The notes under the pieces were generated by a model, which saw only the letters and a program-made list of their open reading frames with translations, was not told where the DNA came from and ran no database searches. This document shows, in pieces, positions 54,459-62,722 of a DNA stretch of 64,000 nt. Source of the stretch: Actinomycetota bacterium (GTDB lineage Bacteria; Actinomycetota; Actinomycetes; S36-B12; GCA-2699445). Made by a program: the position numbers and the translations under genes. Position 1 is the first letter of the stretch. Each line of letters starts with the position of its first letter. The stretch lies in assembly GCA_020438795.1 (NCBI GenBank), contig JAGQTY010000005.1, positions 1-64,000 of the forward strand. Direction: 5' to 3'.

Positions 54459-55184
54459 ATGACACAGACCGTTGCGGCTCCGGAGCAGCAGACCAGATTC
54501 GCCGCCGTGCAGACGAGCCTCTACGCGACAGTCACCGCCGTCTTCGTCGGGCTGCTCCTCATCAGCAACATCGGCGCCACCAAGCTCATCGAGTTCGGCC
54601 CGGACATCAGCTTCGGACCGCTGGTGATCTCGCCCATCATCACCGACGGCGGCGCCTTCCTGTTCCCACTGGTGTACATCGTGGGAGACATCCTGAGCGA
54701 GGTCTACGGGTTCAAGGCAGCACGGCGAGCGATCTGGACAGGTTTCGCCATGGCAGTGCTGGCCGTGGCGACCTTCTACCTGGTGATGGTCTCACCTGCG
54801 GCCGAGTTCTATGAGCATCAGGAGGCCTTCGAGGCGGTGCTGGGCTTCTTCCCCCGCATCGTGATCGCGAGTCTGGCCGCCTACATCATCGGGCAACTGC
54901 TCAATGCCTGGGTCCTGGTCAAGATCAAGGAGCGGACCAAGGAGAAGAAGCTGTGGCTACGGCTCATCGGCTCCACCTTCGTGGGTGAGGCCGCCGACAC
55001 CATCATCTTCTGCACCATCGCCTTCGCGGGCATCGTCACCGGGTCGGAGTTCTTCAACTACGTCTTCTACGGCTGGGCCTACAAGGTCCTGGTCGAGGTG
55101 GTGCTGCTGCCGGTCACGTACGCGGTGATCCGCTGGGTGAAGACCAAGGAGCCGACGTATACCGAGGTGCCACTGCCGCACTGA
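54459..55184 (+). CDS. yhhQ: Queuosine precursor transporter (VUT/YhhQ family)
   Basis: 241 residues from ATG 54459 with GGGAGGGG upstream; the longer frame from 54381 is unsupported. Six or so membrane helices; signature LLLISNIGATKLIEF ... ITDGGAFLFPLVYIVGDIL with the conserved EVYGF. YhhQ proteins import queuosine precursors (preQ0/preQ1 or queuine). It is convergent with tgt, the enzyme that inserts the precursor into tRNA, which fits salvage. Confidence 0.9.
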   Translation: MTQTVAAPEQQTRFAAVQTSLYATVTAVFVGLLLISNIGATKLIEFGPDISFGPLVISPIITDGGAFLFPLVYIVGDILSEVYGFKAARRAIWTGFAMAVLAVATFYLVMVSPAAEFYEHQEAFEAVLGFFPRIVIASLAAYIIGQLLNAWVLVKIKERTKEKKLWLRLIGSTFVGEAADTIIFCTIAFAGIVTGSEFFNYVFYGWAYKVLVEVVLLPVTYAVIRWVKTKEPTYTEVPLPH

Positions 55185-55239
55185 GCTCCTCAGGATCGGG
55201 TGCCGGGGCCCAAGGTGGTCAGCGCCCAATGACTCCCGA

Positions 55240-56451
55240 CTATCGACCCCTGCTCCGGTACCGGCCGAGGAAGTCTTCGCGGAACTCGTGGAAATCGCCG
55301 GCGATGATGCTGTCGCGGATCCGGTCGACCAGCCCCACGATGAACCGTTCGTTGTGGATGGTGGCCAAGGTCAGCCCGAGGGTCTCCTTGGCCTTGAACA
55401 GGTGGTGCAGATACGCCTTGGAGTAATGCGTGCAGGTGTAGCAGTCGCAACCTTCGTCGAGCGGGCCGAAGTCGGTGCGATTGGCAGCACCCGGAATGTT
55501 GTAGCGGCCCCTCGATGAGAACAGGGTCGCGTTTCGGGCCACCCTGGACGGCGTCACACAGTCGAAGGTGTCGACGCCGTGCTCCACGGCCCGGAACAGG
55601 TCGTCGGGTTCACCGATGCCCAGCAGATGTCGTGGGCGCTGCTCGGGAAGCTCCTCCATGACCCAGGTGAGAATGGTCGCGAGATTCTCCTTCTCCAGCG
55701 CCCCGCCGATCCCGAAGCCGGCGAAGGGGAGTTCCGCAAGGCCACGGGCCGAGCGTCGCCGCAGATCCTCGTACTGCGCACCCTGGACCACGCCCATGAG
55801 CGCCTGCGGAGGCCGATCGGGGTCCCGCGCCGTGAGCCGCTCCAGTTCGGCCACACAGCGGACCGCCCAGCGCTGGGTCCGATCGACCGAGCGCTCCTGG
55901 TACTCCCGGGTGTTGACCAGTGTGGTGCATTCATCGAAGGCGAAGATGATGTCGGCACCGATCTGATGCTGCACCCGCATCGAGACCTCAGGGGTGAACC
56001 GGTGCGACGAGCCATCGAGGTGCGACTTGAAGGTGACGCCGTCATCGTCGACTCTCGCCAGCCGGTCCTTGCCCGGCGCGACGATGTCGTCGCTGCGCAG
56101 CGAGGCCGTGTCCATCGCCAGGATCTTCTTGAAACCCACGCCCAGGCTCAGCACCTGGAAGCCGCCGGAGTCGGTGAAGGTCGGACCGGACCAGTTCATG
56201 AACCGGCCGAGGCCACCCGCCTGTTCGATCAGCTCACTGCCGGGCTGCAGGTAGAGATGGTAGGCATTGGCCAGCACCGCCTGTGCGCCCAGTGACTGCA
56301 CCGTCTCAGGCGTGACGGACTTCACGGTCGCCTTGGTCCCGACGGGGATGAAGGCAGGGGTACGGATCTCACCATGGGGGGTGGAGATCACGCCAGCACG
56401 CCCGAAACGGCTGCCTTCCAACCGTGCGCTCACCCGGAAGAACTCATTCAC
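55240..56451 (-). CDS. tgt: tRNA-guanine transglycosylase
   Basis: 403 residues, GTG start. The beta-barrel enzyme is recognised by FTDSGGFQVLSLG (catalytic Asp region), LLGIGEPDDLFRAVEHGVDTFDCVTPSR (second Asp, here shortened as GVDTFDCVTPSRVARN) and the zinc ligands in CDCYTCTHYSKAYLHHL. It exchanges G34 for a queuine-type base in tRNAs with GUN anticodons. Queuosine biosynthesis genes are not in the window. Co-directional with the Abhydrolase_9 gene upstream, 59 bases away. Confidence 0.96.
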   Translation of the reverse strand: MNEFFRVSARLEGSRFGRAGVISTPHGEIRTPAFIPVGTKATVKSVTPETVQSLGAQAVLANAYHLYLQPGSELIEQAGGLGRFMNWSGPTFTDSGGFQVLSLGVGFKKILAMDTASLRSDDIVAPGKDRLARVDDDGVTFKSHLDGSSHRFTPEVSMRVQHQIGADIIFAFDECTTLVNTREYQERSVDRTQRWAVRCVAELERLTARDPDRPPQALMGVVQGAQYEDLRRRSARGLAELPFAGFGIGGALEKENLATILTWVMEELPEQRPRHLLGIGEPDDLFRAVEHGVDTFDCVTPSRVARNATLFSSRGRYNIPGAANRTDFGPLDEGCDCYTCTHYSKAYLHHLFKAKETLGLTLATIHNERFIVGLVDRIRDSIIAGDFHEFREDFLGRYRSRGR

Positions 56452-56510
56452 CTGACCATGATGCCGGTTGCGGCCACGCGGATCCCAGCCGCGCCCACGC
56501 GACGACCGGG

Positions 56511-58235
56511 TCAGGCGTCCGGCTCGGCTACCTTATCCCCCGACTTCGACGCCGCCGTGTCCGAAGCCCGGCGTGTGTCCTCCGGCTGCTCCTGTGACAG
56601 TAAGGAGTCGCGTGCCACCTCCCGCGCGGCGAGTATCTGCTGCACCTGGTCGACCGAGAGCTCCGAGTCGGGCGCGAAGGCGGCCATGATCACCGGCGCG
56701 AGATCCGCCCGGTAGTCGTGACCGACCGAACGGAAGACCCCCGACTGCGACTGGGTGGCGTAGGCGAGGTCGATCATCACCTGCTGCCAGGTGATGATCG
56801 GGTACCACTTCATCTCGTCCGGGATGTTCCGGCCCCGGTCCTTGGCGGGGCGCAGCCATTCCGGACGCTTGTGCAGCAGCGGGGCGGCGAACCTTGTGAC
56901 GGGGTCGGCATCATGGTCCAGGAAGAACAGCTGCACGCCGTCATGGTCGGTGTCCGCGAGCTGCTGCCAGCGATCCACGTGCACGATCAGCGGACTGCCC
57001 AGCAGTTTGTCGCGGATCGACTCCCCACCGGGAGTGCCGACGAAGACGGCGGCGTCGAGTCCTTTCACGTGTGCCGTGCGGACGTCGAGCAGATTGGGTT
57101 GCGCCTCGAGCGCACGCTCGGCCGTGAGGGCGCCGAGGCTCTCCCCGTAGCCGAACAGCTTGGGACGCTGCTCCGGAGGTTGCTGATCGATCCGCAGCCG
57201 CAGCCGGTCGAACAGCGCCCGGTAGGTCTCGGAGGCGAGCGGACGAAGATGCGTCGAGAACATCGAGGGCAACAGTCCGTACTGCACCACGACTGTGGCA
57301 CAGTCTCCCCGCAGCGCCAGTTCCATGGCTTCCACCGGCACCGAGTTGGCATACCCGGAACCGGCGGGGCTCACGGCGAGAATGGCTGCCCGCTCGAAGG
57401 CACCGAGGCGGTCGAGTTCCGCGATCGCAAGGTCGACGCGCTCCACCAGCGAACCAGCGGAATTGACCCCGACGAAGACCCTGATGGGCTCGACTGCGCC
57501 TTCGACACCCAGGGCCGTATCGATCTCGTGCGCAGGAACCCGCCAGTTGACGAACCGTCGGCCCTCTCGGCTCAGCGTGTCATAGGCCACCAGCGACCCT
57601 GGCCCGCCGGTGACGTGCGGATCGTCAGGCGCGTCGGTCAGGGCAGCATCCGGTTCATCGCCATCCTTGGCCAGAACGCGGTAGAGCAACGCCCGCGACC
57701 ACTTCGAACCGAAGACGGCCAGCATTGCGACGCCGCCGCTGGTGAGGCCGTGCCACATCCAGCGCGGGCCGGCGTACCGCTCGGCCAGCGCGCTGCTGGC
57801 CTCGCTCACTGCCGTTGAGACCCCGGTCGTCGCCAGACCGGCAGCGCCGGCCAGAGCCAGACCTCCCGTGCCCGCGACCCGCGGATTCTGGTAGTGCTCG
57901 CCCCAGCCCGTGTACGAGGTGAGCTGGGCCTGGCGGAACTTCATGGCGCGCCGGATGGCCATGACGCTGGTGCCTGCCAGCGCTCCCGCCCCGATTCCGA
58001 GGCGGGTCAGCGCCTGCCCGTTGCTGAGGCGCTGGCCCGAGCGCCGTGCTGCCAGCGCCGCGCCGACGACGCCGCCGATCACGCCGCCGAGGGCCGCACC
58101 CGTCGTCGCGACGGACCCCGTGATCAGGGTCTGCTGAATGGTCGCCCGAGGGACCAGGCTGGGCCGGAATGACTCTGCCCCCGCGACCAGCGCGCCGAGG
58201 GCGCCCCCGAAGACTGTGCCGGTGCGTCTGCTCAT
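56511..58235 (-). CDS. Abhydrolase_9-family membrane hydrolase (paralogue B)
   Basis: 574 residues from ATG 58235. Glycine-rich membrane segments at the N-terminus (VFGGALGALVAGAESFRPSL; GGVIGGVVGAALAARRSG) and a C-terminal alpha/beta-hydrolase part with LFGYGESLGALTAERAL (nucleophile Ser). Same family and order of parts as the protein at 20553-22646 but about 120 residues shorter. Upstream of tgt and downstream of the cytidylyltransferase-like gene on one strand, with 56-59-base gaps, so it may be part of an envelope operon. Confidence 0.85.
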   Translation of the reverse strand: MSRRTGTVFGGALGALVAGAESFRPSLVPRATIQQTLITGSVATTGAALGGVIGGVVGAALAARRSGQRLSNGQALTRLGIGAGALAGTSVMAIRRAMKFRQAQLTSYTGWGEHYQNPRVAGTGGLALAGAAGLATTGVSTAVSEASSALAERYAGPRWMWHGLTSGGVAMLAVFGSKWSRALLYRVLAKDGDEPDAALTDAPDDPHVTGGPGSLVAYDTLSREGRRFVNWRVPAHEIDTALGVEGAVEPIRVFVGVNSAGSLVERVDLAIAELDRLGAFERAAILAVSPAGSGYANSVPVEAMELALRGDCATVVVQYGLLPSMFSTHLRPLASETYRALFDRLRLRIDQQPPEQRPKLFGYGESLGALTAERALEAQPNLLDVRTAHVKGLDAAVFVGTPGGESIRDKLLGSPLIVHVDRWQQLADTDHDGVQLFFLDHDADPVTRFAAPLLHKRPEWLRPAKDRGRNIPDEMKWYPIITWQQVMIDLAYATQSQSGVFRSVGHDYRADLAPVIMAAFAPDSELSVDQVQQILAAREVARDSLLSQEQPEDTRRASDTAASKSGDKVAEPDA

Positions 58236-58291
58236 GGGCCACAGTCTGCCGCTTTTTGGGCCGCCAAGCACAGCAGATAGCAGCTCAGCCC

Positions 58292-58990
58292 TTACGGATG
58301 CTCATCGAGGCGACGCGCCCGCGTGAGGTCCTCCTCGAAGTCCACCTCTACGGCATACAGGTCCGAGATGTCTACGGGCTCGAACTGGAGCCCGGACTCA
58401 GCGACCCCCACTTCGATCCCCCGCTCGAAGTAGTCCTGATCATCCACCGAATCCAGCGCGTCAATGAGGACCTGCTTGTCCGCCCGGCCCACGAAGTTGA
58501 TCCCGATGGCCTCGCCGAGCGGCTGCGCCACTGTCTTGCTGAGCTCCACGATGTGACCGGACCCGCTCACCGTGTACTTGATCTCCTCGGCGCCCACCGC
58601 GGCAGTGTTGACGCAGACGAAACTCCGTTCGGCGTCGATGAGCGGCTTGACCCGATCGAGGATACGCGGGTCGAAGACGACATCGCCGTTGAGCCAGAGC
58701 ACCCCACTGTCGCCAGAGAGCCGCAGCGCTTTCAGCAGGCTCTTGGAGGTGTTGGTCTGGTCATAGATCTCGTTGTAGGCGTAGGCGACATCGGGGAATG
58801 CCTCCATGATCAGATCCCGCTTGAAGCCGACCACGATCATGATCCTGACCTCGGGGTAGGCCTCCTGCAGTTTCACGATCTGCTGGTGCATGATCGAGTG
58901 CCCCTCACCGAGTTCGGTAAGTGGCTTGGGGAACGGGCGCCCCAGCCGGGTACCCATCCCGGCCGCCAGAATCACTGCCTGTCTTGCCAC
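58292..58990 (-). CDS. Sugar/choline-phosphate nucleotidyltransferase family protein
   Basis: 232 residues from GTG 58990 with AGGTGG upstream; ATG 59014 is an alternative. Signature AVILAAGMGTRLGRPFPKPL (nucleotide and Lys binding) and the metal Asp in LWLNGDVVFD fit the LicC/TarI-like group that makes CDP- or UDP-activated alcohols or sugars. The neighbouring glycerophosphotransferase-type gene supports CDP-alcohol formation for a teichoic-acid-like polymer. Confidence 0.85.
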   Translation of the reverse strand: MARQAVILAAGMGTRLGRPFPKPLTELGEGHSIMHQQIVKLQEAYPEVRIMIVVGFKRDLIMEAFPDVAYAYNEIYDQTNTSKSLLKALRLSGDSGVLWLNGDVVFDPRILDRVKPLIDAERSFVCVNTAAVGAEEIKYTVSGSGHIVELSKTVAQPLGEAIGINFVGRADKQVLIDALDSVDDQDYFERGIEVGVAESGLQFEPVDISDLYAVEVDFEEDLTRARRLDEHP

Positions 58991-59087
58991 GCGTCCACCT
59001 GTCGTCGCCCACATCCTAACAGCAATACGCTGCCACCCCAGGTCAGCAGATGCACCGACCGCGTCGCAAGTGCGAGCCCTGCGCGTA

Positions 59088-61511
59088 TCAATTGATCGCC
59101 GCGTAGAACTCCGCCAGAGCCATGCGGTTGTAAGCCTGCGGATCGAAGGCCGGATTGGGGACCGTTCCGGCGAGGAAGGCCCGCATGCCGTCGGCGACTC
59201 CCTGGGTCGACCGTTTCACGATCAGGCCCGTGCCGCGCGGCAGGGCGCCAGCGCTGGAGGAGAAGTCCGTGAGCACGCACGGAACTCCCAGGGTGAGCGC
59301 CTCCAGGAGCACCATCGGCTGGCCCTCGTGGTCGCTCGGCAGCACGAAGCAGTCGCAGGCCGCCAGCGCCGGATAGGGGTTGGCCCGGAATCCTGCCAGC
59401 ACCACACTGCCTGAGAGCTCGAGGCGATCAACGAGCGCTCGCAGATCCTCGGCCAGCGGCCCGTCGCCCAGGATCAGCAGCCGTGTGCGGGGGTGCTCCT
59501 GGTGCACCAGCGCGAAGGCATTGATGAGGCGGGCGTGGTTCTTCTCAGCCGTGAGCCGTCCCATGGACAGGAACGTGGTCAGGTCCGGGGATTGCGGGCG
59601 CAGGTCAGGATCGATCGGCTCCTGCGCCAGCCGGCGCACCCGGTCATAGTCGATCATGTTGTGCGCGAACCGGAAGGCCGACTGCGGCGCGAACTGCGCC
59701 AATGACGCGCGGTTCACGGCCATCAGCTGTTCCGAGACCGAGACGAGGTTGTCGAAGAACCGGTAGGTGGAGAAGACACTGCCCATCTGACGCAACAGGT
59801 GCTTGCGGCCATGCAGTTCCCTGTTGGCGTCGGCGACCATGTCGTTGTGCAGGAAGATGCTCCGCACCCGGGCAGGACCTTGGAGCAGGATGAAGTCCCA
59901 CAACGGACCATAGCCGCTGAAGTCCACCACCTGATCGAACTCGGCGTCGCCGAAGCAGCGGGACCATTCCTGCGCGTACAGCTCCGACACGGCCATACCG
60001 CTGGGGTCGGCAACGTCAGGCGCGATCGGGCTCCGCTGCTGCAGGTGGCGCCGCGCGTGCAGCCACTTCGAGCCGTTCATTCCCCCGACGCGCGGCAGCT
60101 GCCGCACCTCGGCGGGCAGGGCGGCGATGTTCGCCTGCACGTCCGGGCGTTCGGAGTAGGGGTAGAAGACAGTCACATCGAAGCGGGTGTGGTCGATGCC
60201 CGACAACAGATTGATGGCCGAGCTCGTGATTCCGTTCGGCCGCAGGGCACCTGCGTGGAAAAGGACCCGCGAACGTCCGTCCGAGGAGATATCCACCGAC
60301 CGCACCGCAGTCCCCGCGGTTTCCGTTGCAGAGGTCTGCCTGCCGAGCAGCGGGGTGAACACGGTGTCGATGACGCGCGCGGTGGCGGCACCGTCGTCGA
60401 GTTCGTTGATGCCGGGCAGCACGACCGGAGGACCCGGCATGCTGGCACCTCCCGCGAGCGCTCCCAGCGCGCCGGCCAGCTCCTGCGCGCCGCGGGTGCG
60501 GCTGGCTGGCAGCGCTCCCAGCACGCGATCGTAGGGCCGCAGCCGCTGCTGGGACTCATGCAGGATCACGGGCCGCCCGAGTGCCAGAGCGTCGAGGGCG
60601 AAGGTGGAGTGGTCGGTGATGAGCCCCTGAGCCAGTGCCAGCAGTTCGTTCACATCGAAGCTGAAGGGGAGCAGGTGCCCGGCCAGCGCCGGGTCATGCG
60701 GCACCGGGCCGGAGTACGGATCGGGGCACAGCAGGACCAGCCACTGCGGCGGCAGCGTCGCTCTCGCCACCCGAAGGACCTCAGCCACATCCCGGATCTC
60801 CTCAGGGGACTGACAGGCCGAGGGCACGTAGGCGAGCACGCGCCGGGCTGTGACATCGACGCCCTGCGCCTGCAGCGACCGCGCGGCCGCTGCCGATGCG
60901 CCCGGCGCCAGGGTGAGGTCGACGCGCGGGAAGCCGGTCTCGAGAATTCGCCCCCGGTAGGCGTTGCGGAGTCGGAACGCCTCCCCGTAGATGCGTTGCG
61001 TCATGAATTCCCCGGAACTGAGCAGGTGGTCGGCGGCCAGGAAGTTGCGCAGAATGTTGCGATATCGCGCCGCGCCCATCGGGGAGTCGTAGCCCGTCGC
61101 AACCAGGGGGGTGCCCTGCCACGTGTTCAGATACCGCTGCCCGGGCCGCTTGCCGAACTCCGGCCCGAATGCGGTGTCCGTGACGAGGTGACCGGCCGTG
61201 GCGAGATGGCGTAGCGCCTGCATACTGCCTGACCGGATCACCTGCACCCTGGGATGACCTGCGTACCGGGTGAGCTCCGAGACCGACGCTGGATCCTCCA
61301 GGAGCCACACGTGGGTGAGTCCGGTGAACCGATCGTCCTGCAGGAGACCACGGAACAGCGCCAAGGGGCTGCCGGTGGCTTCCCGGCCGTCGCAGGACTG
61401 GTAGAGGACCCGGTTGCGCGCCAGGGGCTGCTTGCGCCAGCGGGCGTGGTACTGACTGGTTCCGGCGCGGCGGAGGGGCTTGAACACATCAGGACGACGC
61501 AGACGGCTCAC
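59088..61511 (-). CDS. TagF/TagB-type glycerophosphotransferase fused to GT4 glycosyltransferase
   Basis: 807 residues from GTG 61511 with GGAGGAGGG upstream; the open frame upstream (to 61736) is not family-like. The N-terminal half is the CDP-glycerol:poly(glycerophosphate) transferase fold (LNTWQGTPLVATGYD, TGFPRVDLTL, GLITDHSTFALDALALGRPV). The C-terminal half is a GT4 retaining glycosyltransferase (SMGRLTAEKNHARLINAF; LPSDHEGQPMVLLEALTLG). It would thus both polymerise and glycosylate a polyol-phosphate chain. Acts at the inner face of the membrane. Adjacent to the nucleotidyltransferase gene. Confidence 0.9.
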   Translation of the reverse strand: MSRLRRPDVFKPLRRAGTSQYHARWRKQPLARNRVLYQSCDGREATGSPLALFRGLLQDDRFTGLTHVWLLEDPASVSELTRYAGHPRVQVIRSGSMQALRHLATAGHLVTDTAFGPEFGKRPGQRYLNTWQGTPLVATGYDSPMGAARYRNILRNFLAADHLLSSGEFMTQRIYGEAFRLRNAYRGRILETGFPRVDLTLAPGASAAAARSLQAQGVDVTARRVLAYVPSACQSPEEIRDVAEVLRVARATLPPQWLVLLCPDPYSGPVPHDPALAGHLLPFSFDVNELLALAQGLITDHSTFALDALALGRPVILHESQQRLRPYDRVLGALPASRTRGAQELAGALGALAGGASMPGPPVVLPGINELDDGAATARVIDTVFTPLLGRQTSATETAGTAVRSVDISSDGRSRVLFHAGALRPNGITSSAINLLSGIDHTRFDVTVFYPYSERPDVQANIAALPAEVRQLPRVGGMNGSKWLHARRHLQQRSPIAPDVADPSGMAVSELYAQEWSRCFGDAEFDQVVDFSGYGPLWDFILLQGPARVRSIFLHNDMVADANRELHGRKHLLRQMGSVFSTYRFFDNLVSVSEQLMAVNRASLAQFAPQSAFRFAHNMIDYDRVRRLAQEPIDPDLRPQSPDLTTFLSMGRLTAEKNHARLINAFALVHQEHPRTRLLILGDGPLAEDLRALVDRLELSGSVVLAGFRANPYPALAACDCFVLPSDHEGQPMVLLEALTLGVPCVLTDFSSSAGALPRGTGLIVKRSTQGVADGMRAFLAGTVPNPAFDPQAYNRMALAEFYAAIN

Positions 61512-61643
61512 CGGTTGTCCCTCCTCCTGCTCGACCACGGCGGTTGACACTGCCGCATCAGTATCCCATCGGGACGAGCCAGCGCCCAGCCGAACAGGCG
61601 CGCCGCGAACTGCGCTGTCGCTGCGCACCGTACCATCGAGGTG

Positions 61644-62444
61644 ATGAGCACGCCCCGGCCGACGCATCCCACCATGGCGCAGATCCGCGAGGTGTGCCAG
61701 CCCCCGGAGATCCGGTCGCGCAAGTCCGCCGAGCACTGGGTTGCCGATGTCTACCTGCGCGATATCTCCCCCTACCTGACCAGGGTGCTGCTACGGACGG
61801 GAATCTCGCCGAACGGCGTCACCGTCATCATGATCGTGACGGGCTTCGCCGCGGGCGCAGTGCTGCTCATTCCAGGGATCCCCGGTGGATTCCTGGCGGC
61901 GTTCCTCGGTCAGCTGCAGATGCTGTGGGACTGCTGCGACGGCGAGGTGGCGCGCTGGCAGCAGCGATCATCCCCCGCCGGAGTCTTCCTGGACAAGGTC
62001 GGTCACTACACGGCCGAGGGTTCCATCCCGATCTTCCTCGGCCTTCGCGCAGCGGGCTGGCCGGGGGAATCCTCCATCGTCAGCTACGGCACGCTGCTGG
62101 GTCTGCTGCTCTCGGTCCTGGTGCTCTACAACAAGGCGCTCAACGACATGGTGCATGCCGCACGGCTGGCCAACGGGCTGCCGAAGCTGCCTGACTCCGC
62201 CGAGGTGGGCACCCCGACCCGGGCCAGGGTGCGCAACGTGCGTTCCCTGGTGCGGTTCTTCCCGTTCCAGCGGGCGTTCCACTCCGTGGAGCTGACCCTG
62301 CTGGCCTTCCTGGCCTCGATCGGTGACGCGATCGCCGGCGACCTTATCGTCACCCGGATACTGCTGCTGGCGCTGGTGGTGCTCGCAGTACCAGCCATCA
62401 TCGGTCACATCGTGGCGATCCTGACCTCGAAGAAGCTCCGCTGA
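61644..62444 (+). CDS. CDP-alcohol phosphatidyltransferase family protein
   Basis: 266 residues from ATG 61644 (GTG 61641 adjacent). Six membrane helices and the CDP-alcohol signature D-C-C-D-G-E-V-A-R, then G, D and a final residue that is His (DKVGH) where the family consensus D(x2)DG(x2)AR(x8)G(x3)D(x3)D has Asp. The enzyme class transfers a phospho-alcohol from a CDP precursor to a lipid or sugar acceptor. Divergent from the TagF/GT4 gene with a shared 130-base promoter region; probably part of the same polymer pathway. Confidence 0.88.
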   Translation: MSTPRPTHPTMAQIREVCQPPEIRSRKSAEHWVADVYLRDISPYLTRVLLRTGISPNGVTVIMIVTGFAAGAVLLIPGIPGGFLAAFLGQLQMLWDCCDGEVARWQQRSSPAGVFLDKVGHYTAEGSIPIFLGLRAAGWPGESSIVSYGTLLGLLLSVLVLYNKALNDMVHAARLANGLPKLPDSAEVGTPTRARVRNVRSLVRFFPFQRAFHSVELTLLAFLASIGDAIAGDLIVTRILLLALVVLAVPAIIGHIVAILTSKKLR

Positions 62445-62551
62445 ACGCAGGCCGATCCGGGAGCGGCCGCTCCGCAGAACCGTGGGCGATCACGGTGCTA
62501 TTCTGAGTCAGTACCGGGTCCCGGTGAGCAAATCCTGGGAGCCGGTCCGGA

Positions 62552-62641
62552 GGAGGCGTCGCATAGTTGGCCTAGTGCGCCCGCCTGCTAAGTGGGTTGG
62601 GGACTCAAATCCCCTCGAGGGTTCGAATCCCTCCGCCTCCG
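62552..62641 (+). tRNA. tRNA-Ser (GCT)
   Basis: Acceptor GGAGGCG pairs with CGCCTCC, discriminator G at 62641. Anticodon GCT at 62587-62589, a long variable arm (GGGGACTC... region) typical of Ser tRNA, and T-arm GAGGGTTCGAATCCCTC. All arms pair. CCA is not encoded. Confidence 0.96.
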
Positions 62642-62722
62642 CTCTCTCGGCCACAGGCATCGATAAGCCTGTCCAGCCCGCACGATCCGGCCCCTGAATC
62701 CTCACGCAGCGCGGGGTGGGCC

